From JBFMFE01 sp040752295 (lineage in GTDB: Bacteria > UBP15 > UBA6099 > JBFMBQ01): a stretch of 6,976 bases of DNA. Every line of letters starts with the position of its first letter. The stretch's first letter is position 1. Positions 1 through 5,035 of the stretch are shown here, piece by piece. The position numbers and the translations under genes were made by a program. Where the stretch lies: assembly GCA_040752295.1 (NCBI GenBank), contig JBFMFE010000100.1, positions 1 to 6,976 of the forward strand, in the 5' to 3' direction. The notes beneath the pieces are model-generated. The model made no database searches. It was not told the DNA's origin and saw only the letters and a program-made list of their open reading frames with translations.

Positions 1-1179
1 CGACTCGAGCTTCTGGTTCGACATAAGCAGCGGGTCGCCGCCCGTGATCAGTACCTCGTTTATCTCCGGCGTCTCTCCTATCCAGTCGAGCGCGCGTTCG
101 AGTTTTTCCCCGGACAGCGCGGCGTGCGGCGAGTACACGTCGGTTATCTCCCAGTTCCTCCGGCAGTACACGCACACCTGGGGACACGTCAAGAACGGCT
201 TCAGTATCGCTATCATGGGATAACGCCGCGTGATCCCATCCAGCGGCGAGGTGTCGCGCTCGAGCATGAAGTCCATCGAATGTTCCTCGCCGCCCTTTCG
301 CAGCCGGTCGAGCGTCCTTACGTAATGCAGCGTCGGGATCACCTGCGCGCGGACCGCGTAGTCCCTCGAGCGGTCGGGACCGTTGTCCATGAGCGAGAGA
401 TAGTACGGCGTTATGCCGAACGGGATGTCTTTTCTTCGCGCGAGCGCCGCCGCGTCGTATTCCTCGCCGCCAAGGTAAACGAGCGAGCGCAGCGTGCCGG
501 CGTCGCGTATGATGTGCCTCGTCTGCCACTTCCAGTCGTTCCACTCGGCTTCGCCCGCGCCGAAATAGTCGAGTATCCGCCTCCTGTTGCGGCGCCGTCT
601 CCTCACCGCCTCGGCGTCCAGACCGCAGGCGTAGCGCTCCATAAACTTCTTCGAGGACCGCGCGATCCTCGACAGGTCCGCCGACCGCAGCCTCGCCGCC
701 GCCCGCCCGGCGTGATGATGAAACGCGGGCGCCTTTTCCCTGTATATCCCCGTTCTTCCCGTCACGCCCAAAAGGAGATGTTCTATCTCATCGAAGAAGT
801 CCGGCTCGGGCAGCCGGACGTCACCGGCGGACGCCCCGGCGAGCAGTTCGTGCGTGTACTCCAAAAGGCTGAACCCTGCCAGCCGCTCGCTCCTCGTCGA
901 GATGAGATTTCTGAAAACCCTGATCGCGTCCCTCGCCTGAATCCATTCGAGGGGATGGAGCGACGGATCGTCCTCGAACGTGGCGCTCAACCGCTCCATG
1001 AGGTAATTCCTCAAAAGCCTTCGCTTCTGCTCCACTCCGGCGCTCGAAACCAGAATATCACGTATCTCCGGCGCCGCATCGAGCGCCTTTAAAAGCCTGA
1101 TTTTTGCCCTCTCACGGTCCGCGATGCCTCTTCCGAGGTAAACCTTCACCCGCGGCGCTCCGTCCCTTTCGATTGCCAT
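1..1179 (-). CDS. KamA-family (lysine 2,3-aminomutase-like) radical SAM protein, N-terminal 393 residues, cut by window edge
   Basis: The minus-strand frame is open from an ATG at 1179-1177 to the window edge, giving 393 residues with no stop. The radical SAM [4Fe-4S] motif C-x3-C-x2-C is at residues 332, 336 and 339 (TCPQVCVYCRRNWEI). The SAM-contacting GGDP is at 380-383, inside EVLITGGDPLL. Before these come KamA-like blocks: EWNDWKWQ at 212-219, then FGITPYYLSL, then AQVIPTLHYV. The family uses SAM, a 4Fe-4S cluster and usually PLP for 1,2-amino shifts; the PLP lysine would lie beyond the edge, so aminomutase activity is not shown. The cluster motif is about 200 residues further in than in clostridial lysine 2,3-aminomutase (around residue 125), so residues 1-200 form a long unassigned N-terminal extension. 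The start is supported by an AAAGGA site about 10 nt upstream. Codon use is GC-rich. Family assignment is strong; the substrate is unknown. Confidence 0.9.
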   Translation of the reverse strand, partial: MAIERDGAPRVKVYLGRGIADRERAKIRLLKALDAAPEIRDILVSSAGVEQKRRLLRNYLMERLSATFEDDPSLHPLEWIQARDAIRVFRNLISTRSERLAGFSLLEYTHELLAGASAGDVRLPEPDFFDEIEHLLLGVTGRTGIYREKAPAFHHHAGRAAARLRSADLSRIARSSKKFMERYACGLDAEAVRRRRRNRRRILDYFGAGEAEWNDWKWQTRHIIRDAGTLRSLVYLGGEEYDAAALARRKDIPFGITPYYLSLMDNGPDRSRDYAVRAQVIPTLHYVRTLDRLRKGGEEHSMDFMLERDTSPLDGITRRYPMIAILKPFLTCPQVCVYCRRNWEITDVYSPHAALSGEKLERALDWIGETPEINEVLITGGDPLLMSNQKLES

Positions 1180-1247
1180 GATGAATCGTTCCTTTTCAGC
1201 CCGCGCGGGAAAAACGCGAAACGCTTTCTGATCGTGCCCGCCCTTAT

Positions 1248-1269
1248 CCTGAATCGCATGTGATTCAGG
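1248..1269. promoter_or_regulatory. Perfect dyad CCTGAATC-N6-GATTCAGG upstream of the KamA-like gene
   Basis: The arms at 1248-1255 and 1262-1269 are exact reverse complements of 8 bases around the 6-base spacer GCATGT. The dyad lies about 70 bases upstream of the radical SAM start codon. No T-run follows on either strand, so it is not a standard terminator. It could be a repressor operator or a hairpin in the 5' leader. I found no convincing -35/-10 pair near it, so its relation to a promoter is open. Confidence 0.45.
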
Positions 1270-1296
1270 CGGCGTTTCCCAAAGTCTCAGACAACC

Positions 1297-1312
1297 GCAG
1301 ATTTTTAAACTT
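1297..1312 (+). repeat. Left fragment of dispersed ~100-bp repeat (copy A), split by the IS
   Basis: The 16 bases GCAGATTTTTAAACTT are identical to 6568-6583, the beginning of the intact copy. The rest of copy A resumes on the far side of the IS at 3123. Sequence left of 1297 no longer resembles sequence left of 6568, so this is the outer boundary of the repeat. Confidence 0.85.
1307..1312. repeat. Target-site duplication AAACTT, left copy
   Basis: AAACTT directly abuts the left IS end and recurs at the right end (3123-3128). The uninterrupted repeat at 6568-6667 has AAACTT once, at 6578-6583, so the duplication arose on insertion and is exactly 6 bp. Confidence 0.85.
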
Positions 1313-1328
1313 GATTCCAGTGCAAAAA
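1313..1328 (+). repeat. IS left terminal inverted repeat
   Basis: GATTCCAGTGCAAAAA matches the reverse complement of the right end (GACTCTGGCGCAAAAA) at 12 of 16 positions, including an exact GCAAAAA. This end is downstream of the transposase, and its A-run is also the U-tract of the minus-strand terminator. Confidence 0.85.
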
Positions 1329-1345
1329 CCCCGTGATCCGCGGGG
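1324..1345 (-). terminator. Rho-independent terminator of the transposase gene
   Basis: On the minus strand a CCCCG/CGGGG stem lies at 1345-1329. It can extend to 7 bp with one G-T pair and a 3-base loop, and TTTTT (1328-1324) follows immediately. The stem begins 7 bases after the transposase stop codon. It overlaps the inner part of the left terminal inverted repeat, so one sequence serves both roles. Confidence 0.8.
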
Positions 1346-1352
1346 CTGATTT

Positions 1353-3035
1353 TCAGGCGGCAAGAGGCGCTGAATGATGCAATCGCAAACGCAACAGGCG
1401 AAAAACGGGCGCGAGGACGCTGCAAGGCGCGTTTTCGACCCCGCACGGGGCTGTTCCGGCGACTTCTCCGCCTCCGGCGGCTCTGCGCAGCCGTTCCATG
1501 CGCGCCTTGATGTACCGCTTCATGTTGCAGGCGATCACTTTCATGAACACGGCGAACTCCACCGCGGGCTGTCCCCGCACGCGCAACCGCCCCATGCCGT
1601 GCGCGCGCTTGAGTTCGCTGTTGGTTCCCTCGATGCCGGCGCGGATTGCGTATGTCTTTTTGAACGCTTCCGTTTTCTCATGCTCGCGCCGCAGGGCGGT
1701 TGCCATTCGGCTGCGGGTGAAGGTGAGTGTGTAGTGTTTCTTGTGGCGTTTCGCGCCGCAGGCGCCGCGCATGTCGCACGCGCGGCAGGTCTCTTTGTCG
1801 AAGAGGGCGACTACGGTGTCGCCGCGCTTTGTGTGTTCGACGCGAACCGGCTCCGCCCCGCGCGGACAGCGCACGACGCTCTTGAGGTCGGGCGTGGTCT
1901 CGAAGGCGGCGATGGGGTCGGGACGCGCCGGCTCCGCCCCTGCCGCCGGGCCGACGAGCGCGACGCCCATGTCCCGCAGCGCCACGTCGTTGTCGCCGCC
2001 GCAGTAGGCGGTGTCGGCGATGATTTCTTCGGGCTTCAGCCCGCGCTCTTCGAGCGCCTCGACCGCCGGCACTATCGCGTCGGCGTCGCTCGCGGCGGCG
2101 CTCTCGACTGCCACGTGCGTGATGATCTGAACATCGTTGGCGGCGTCGCACGTCTCGACGATCTGCGCCTGATAGCCTTTGCCCTTGTGGGCGCTGTAGC
2201 CCGCGCCCTCGTCGTGCGGGCTTTGAAGCGAGTCGCACGACACGTCGTCGCGCACGACGATTTTGTCTCCCGTCTCGACCTCGCATTGCTCTCTGAAGAG
2301 GCGCCTGAGCAGCCGGTAGCCGTCCAGCGAACGCGCCCTCTTGCTCTTGCGGAACGTCTCAAGCAACAGCCATGCGTCCGCCGCGCACTGCTCCAGCCGC
2401 CGCCGAGCCTCGCTGCTGCGGGCGTCGCCGAAACTTCCCTTCTCCCGTTCGATGTATCGCTTGCGGATTTCTTCAGGCAGTCCTTCGTATCTGCCGGGCT
2501 TCTCCTTGCGAAGCTCCCGCAAAAAGAGGCTTATCGTTTCCACGAACAACTCCAGCCGCCGCAGTTTTTTCATGTTGCTCAGGAGGTGCGAGGAATCTTT
2601 GCGCTGCATCCCCGTGAGGATTTCCAGCTTCGCTATGATGCGATCCGTCATGTCCGTGAACGCCGCCCTGTGCGCGGCGTTTTCTATCATGTCCGCGCGG
2701 AAATACTGGAGCGTGCGCTCTGCCACGTAAGCGTCTGCCAGCGCCACGTCCAGCGCGTACTGCCAGTCCAGCCCGTACGCAAATCGCCTCACGGTTTCCT
2801 CGTCGGTGAGGTCTTCGAAATCCTTGAGAATCAGAATCCCCACCATGTCCGCCGTCGCCTTGGCGGGGCGTCCATCGTCGGCGCAGTACATGCCGCTGAA
2901 GAGGCGCTCATTGATCATCGGGATGATCTCGCGCTGCCACACGCCGCACCAGTCCGCGCCCAAGCGCCGCCGTGTCTCTTCGGCCAGGTGGTCCCACTTG
3001 AAAAGCTGTTGTTGTTTGTCTTTGAAGGTTTGCAT
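1353..3035 (-). CDS. IS1182-family DDE transposase, full length (560 aa)
   Basis: This enzyme would catalyse movement of the surrounding IS. The N-terminal ~130 residues resemble the DUF772-type domain of IS1182/IS5-like transposases, with features such as GRPAKATADMVGILILKDFEDLTDEETVRRF at about 55-85 and the WQYALDV segment. The catalytic part follows. A likely first Asp is D275 in SPHDEGAGYSAHKGKGYQAQ, the second is D341 in IIADTAYCGGDND, and the Glu is E469 in GIEGTNSELKR. A cysteine group (C390, then C417-x2-C420-x5-C426) matches the cysteine-rich insert common in this family. The reading frame is intact and of normal family length. ATG 3035-3033 has no clear Shine-Dalgarno site, so translation may be weak. 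The three catalytic residues were assigned by motif; D275 is the least certain. Confidence 0.93.
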   Translation of the reverse strand: MQTFKDKQQQLFKWDHLAEETRRRLGADWCGVWQREIIPMINERLFSGMYCADDGRPAKATADMVGILILKDFEDLTDEETVRRFAYGLDWQYALDVALADAYVAERTLQYFRADMIENAAHRAAFTDMTDRIIAKLEILTGMQRKDSSHLLSNMKKLRRLELFVETISLFLRELRKEKPGRYEGLPEEIRKRYIEREKGSFGDARSSEARRRLEQCAADAWLLLETFRKSKRARSLDGYRLLRRLFREQCEVETGDKIVVRDDVSCDSLQSPHDEGAGYSAHKGKGYQAQIVETCDAANDVQIITHVAVESAAASDADAIVPAVEALEERGLKPEEIIADTAYCGGDNDVALRDMGVALVGPAAGAEPARPDPIAAFETTPDLKSVVRCPRGAEPVRVEHTKRGDTVVALFDKETCRACDMRGACGAKRHKKHYTLTFTRSRMATALRREHEKTEAFKKTYAIRAGIEGTNSELKRAHGMGRLRVRGQPAVEFAVFMKVIACNMKRYIKARMERLRRAAGGGEVAGTAPCGVENAPCSVLAPVFRLLRLRLHHSAPLAA

Positions 3036-3106
3036 GATTTATTCTATTCGTCCACCATCGTTCTGAAAAGGGGGCGGGCGTTTCTTTTGTACGCAAACGA
3101 CGCGAC

Positions 3107-3122
3107 TTTTTGCGCCAGAGTC
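3107..3122 (-). repeat. IS right terminal inverted repeat
   Basis: Read on the minus strand this end is GACTCTGGCGCAAAAA, 12 of 16 identical to the left end. It lies about 70 bases upstream of the transposase start codon, so the transposase promoter should be close to this end. Confidence 0.85.
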
Positions 3123-3128
3123 AAACTT
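3123..3128. repeat. Target-site duplication AAACTT, right copy
   Basis: This is the second copy of the 6-bp target. The outer neighbour is ACTTTGTC, as in the uninterrupted repeat at 6584-6591, so host sequence resumes directly here. Confidence 0.85.
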
Positions 3129-3213
3129 ACTTTGTCTTATTTTAACGGATTATCCTGATTTTTCAACTTTACCTGAGATTTTTCGACCGCGGATCGTTAC
3201 GAGTCCGCGGACG
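3123..3213 (+). repeat. Right portion of dispersed ~100-bp repeat (copy A)
   Basis: Bases 3123-3159 are identical to 6578-6614 (37 bases). Similarity then continues with a few substitutions and a one-base indel to GCGGACG at 3207-3213. The 3' part holds a hairpin: CCGCGGA (3187-3193) pairs with TCCGCGG (3204-3210), with an inner TCG/CGA pairing around TTA. No T-run follows on either strand, so it is not a standard terminator. Up to the SGNH stop at 3303, nothing else stands out except the palindrome CAGCGCTG at about 3236-3243. Confidence 0.85.
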
Positions 3214-3302
3214 GACTGGGATCGCACTTGATTGCAGCGCTGTCATCGGCATCCCGCCAGTCTGTTTCGACGCATCTTTTTTGTTAGGAAATTAGTATTG
3301 TA

Positions 3303-4580
3303 TCATTGAGATGAACCGCGCTCGACGCCCGGGCGTTCCGCCGCGGGAATCCATCCGCGCCGAAACAGTTCATCGGCGATCAGTGTTCCCCCAACGCGGT
3401 TTCCTTCTTCAGTCCAGTGACCGTCTTTCTCAATAAAGTACTTTTTCCGTGCTCCCACGTCGCCCAACGGCACTAATTCAAAAAACGTACGGTTAAGATC
3501 AAGCAACCCGACTCCCATTTCTTCAAATTTAGCGGTCTCCCATTTATTGTAACGCGCAATCAGCGCTTCGCGGTTGGGTTTCCCGGTCAGGTAAGGAAGA
3601 AAAACCACGATAAACCGTGCGCCGTTACGCTCACATAAGGCTTTCATCCCTCCTACAACCTTAAAATACTTATCCCAGGAAACCATGAATATCTCCGAGT
3701 TTAACTCCCTGATGAGTTTTTCTTTCGGAAAAACATACTTGAGAAAAATTTTCTCAATGTATAACACTCTCATCATCGTGTATACTTGTGAATACTCGAG
3801 AAATTTAAAGGGGGGCGGCTTTAAACGATATCGCGCCTCAATACTGTTAGAATCGTACTTATAACCGTAGTTTCCATTTGCGCCCACAGAGAAAATATCT
3901 GAATCTATTCTTGCAGGGAGCCCGTCTGCATCCAAATCGTGCCAGTTGTTGTAGCTTATGTCAAAAATATCGTTTATGAATGATCCGAGTATTACCACGT
4001 CCGGCTCCAGCCGTATGCCCTTGTTACGAAGGAAAACGTATGCGGAGTCGGGTCCACGCCCGGAAGCATATCCACAATTTATTCCCCTGTAAACAAATTT
4101 CGGGTCACCGCGCGTCTTAAGCAACCGTTCTATTACTTTTATGTACGTATCCTCTATGTTGACGCCTTCGCCGAACGTCCACGAATCCCCAAGAGCGATT
4201 ACCCTGAATTCACCTTTAGGTTTTTTCAACGGAAAATCTTCATCATCGCGCACTCTTAACGAATTGGTTCTTAACCGGTATATCGCTTTATCAGTAATCT
4301 TGACCGTTACATTCACGTTCTTCTTAAGTCCCATTTCGATCGGCACTTCGGGGTCAATCTCTATCACGGGAAACCCTTTTCTGTAGTCCCATTTTACAGG
4401 CGAATAAAGATAATTCCACCGCAGATAAATCTCCAATCCGGCTATACAGATGACAATCCATAAACACACGATGAAAAACGTTGCAACTCCGAAAAGCAAC
4501 CCGATCCTCTTCGACCGTGTGGCAACTCCTGAAGAGCCAACGCTCTTTTTATCGGAGGATTTCCACACTTTCAAAATCAC
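3303..4580 (-). CDS. Membrane-anchored SGNH/GDSL-type hydrolase (425 aa)
   Basis: This is probably an esterase or acyl-transfer enzyme acting outside the cytoplasm on a polysaccharide or other surface substrate. One hydrophobic segment at residues 27-50 follows a basic N-terminus, as in a signal anchor. The SGNH blocks are in order: block I GDSWTFGEG with nucleophile Ser133, a block II glycine near Gly170 (NCGYASGRGPDS), block III GSFIND with Asn203, and block V with Asp386 and His388 (KDGHWTEEG). This His-Trp-Thr context resembles AlgX/AlgJ-like acetylation proteins, so polysaccharide O-acetylation is a reasonable guess, but no polysaccharide genes are in view. The frame starts at GTG 4580. 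GTG 4568 (codon 5) has a better-placed GGTGAT ribosome site 7 bases upstream and may be the true start. The gene is more AT-rich than the KamA-like gene, which hints at separate origin. It diverges from the gene at 5020. Confidence 0.85.
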   Translation of the reverse strand: MILKVWKSSDKKSVGSSGVATRSKRIGLLFGVATFFIVCLWIVICIAGLEIYLRWNYLYSPVKWDYRKGFPVIEIDPEVPIEMGLKKNVNVTVKITDKAIYRLRTNSLRVRDDEDFPLKKPKGEFRVIALGDSWTFGEGVNIEDTYIKVIERLLKTRGDPKFVYRGINCGYASGRGPDSAYVFLRNKGIRLEPDVVILGSFINDIFDISYNNWHDLDADGLPARIDSDIFSVGANGNYGYKYDSNSIEARYRLKPPPFKFLEYSQVYTMMRVLYIEKIFLKYVFPKEKLIRELNSEIFMVSWDKYFKVVGGMKALCERNGARFIVVFLPYLTGKPNREALIARYNKWETAKFEEMGVGLLDLNRTFFELVPLGDVGARKKYFIEKDGHWTEEGNRVGGTLIADELFRRGWIPAAERPGVERGSSQ

Positions 4581-4716
4581 CCTGTTCCGGTTATCCGTGA
4601 AATAGGGAAAAGGAGGTGTTTTTTATTCCCGGATTATTCACACTCCCCTCTGAAGAAAAGAGCCTCCTGAGCCGATTATCACAGAGAGACGTAACAAAAA
4701 CAAGGCTGAAAAGAGG

Positions 4717-4733
4717 CTCACCCTATGGGTGAG
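4717..4733. promoter_or_regulatory. Perfect 7-bp dyad CTCACCC-TAT-GGGTGAG at the predicted start of SGNH gene transcription
   Basis: The dyad begins 4 bases downstream of the minus-strand -10 hexamer (4743-4738), so it covers the expected first transcribed base. That is a classical position for a repressor operator. As RNA it would form a hairpin at the 5' end of the leader, which could protect the mRNA. It lacks a T-run, so it is not a standard terminator. Confidence 0.4.
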
Positions 4734-4737
4734 AAGA

Positions 4738-4746
4738 ATTATACCA
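4738..4746 (-). promoter_or_regulatory. Extended -10 promoter for the SGNH hydrolase gene
   Basis: On the minus strand 4746-4738 reads TGGTATAAT, a perfect extended -10 (TGn followed by TATAAT). The -35 region is poor (about 3 of 6 matches at 17-bp spacing), which is common for extended -10 promoters. Transcription would begin near 4731 and leave a leader of about 150 bases before the GTG start. Confidence 0.55.
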
Positions 4747-4780
4747 CAATAACCCCCGGATTTAACAGGCGGATAAAAAA

Positions 4781-5035
4781 TCATTTCACGGGCGCCACAG
4801 CCACGAGCGACGCGGGCACGCTGATGCTCGCGGAGATCAAACCGCCGCCAACCCTTTGAAATCCGCCCTGACATCCGGTAAAATCATTCGCGTATGAATA
4901 ATCCGGGTTAAAATTTATAGAATGTCGAACTCCCGCCGGCGCTGAGAAGAACACGGAATCCGGTGGATCAAGTGAGAACACACTGGCACAGACTTCATAA
5001 CTTTTGAAGAAAAGCGGATATGAATAATATGAAGA
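4781..5035 (-). pseudogene. Possible decayed 3' end of a lost gene
   Basis: An 85-codon minus-strand frame runs from just after a stop at 5036-5038 to TGA at 4781-4783. Its product reads like ordinary protein near the end (ISASISVPASLVAVAPVK) and has GC-rich third positions, unlike the AT-rich surroundings. No good start or ribosome site is present, and its 5' end overlaps the first codons of the divergent membrane-protein gene. It could be the tail of a gene truncated by rearrangement, or chance; the opposite strand also gives a plausible short peptide. No family recognised. Confidence 0.2.
4856..4884 (+). promoter_or_regulatory. Sigma70-like promoter upstream of the membrane-protein gene
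   Basis: TTGAAA (4856-4861) and TAAAAT (4879-4884) are separated by exactly 17 bases. Each matches the consensus at 5 of 6 positions. Transcription would start near 4891 and give a leader of about 130 bases before the ATG at 5020. No better pair was seen nearer the gene. Confidence 0.4.

Larger units (their letters stand above)
1313..3122 (-). mobile_element. Complete IS1182-type insertion sequence, 1810 bp
   Basis: The element encodes one intact transposase on the minus strand. It is bounded by imperfect 16-bp terminal inverted repeats and a perfect 6-bp direct duplication. The ends were fixed independently by comparison with the intact copy of the interrupted repeat at 6568-6667. An intrinsic terminator inside the left end would limit transcription out of the element towards the KamA-like gene. 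The intact reading frame, recognisable ends and unmutated duplication suggest a fairly recent insertion, and possibly an active element; that is inference. Family placement rests on transposase sequence features recognised by eye. Confidence 0.93.
4628..4907. repeat. Stretch bounded by a 13-bp exact inverted repeat pair
   Basis: CCCGGATTATTCA at 4628-4640 is the exact reverse complement of 4895-4907; counting inward it is 15 of 16. A second inverted pair lies inside: CAGGCGGAT (4766-4774) against ATCCGCCCTG (4861-4870), one base different in length. The 280-bp size and nested ends would suit a small non-autonomous element. However, no target duplication is visible outside the ends, and chance is not excluded. 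Confidence 0.3.

Noticed and set aside
124..1092. A 322-codon plus-strand frame
   Set aside because: It is antisense to the KamA-like gene, whose minus-strand frame has the cluster cysteines and GGDP. The plus product is Arg/Pro-rich and shows no domain.
1374..3158. A 594-codon open frame on the plus strand, longer than the transposase opposite it
   Set aside because: It is antisense to the transposase over nearly its whole length. The product is His/Arg/Ala-rich with no recognisable domain, there is no ribosome site, and it runs across the IS end. Long antisense frames are expected opposite GC-rich codons.
3187..3210. Repeat hairpin as terminator of the SGNH hydrolase gene
   Set aside because: On the minus strand it is followed by TCGAAAAATC, not by a T-run, and it lies about 90 bases beyond the stop codon. 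The same hairpin in copy B is downstream of a gene on the other strand, also without a T-run.
4609..4735. A perfect plus-strand ribosome site (AAAGGAGGTG) before a ~36-codon open frame starting at ATT
   Set aside because: ATT is a very rare start, and the frame ends within the dyad. No normal start codon lies at suitable spacing, so it is not called a gene.
4638..4874. A 78-codon minus-strand frame with a hydrophobic stretch
   Set aside because: It spans the predicted SGNH promoter, dyad and leader, has no ribosome site, and is in a different frame from the possible gene remnant.
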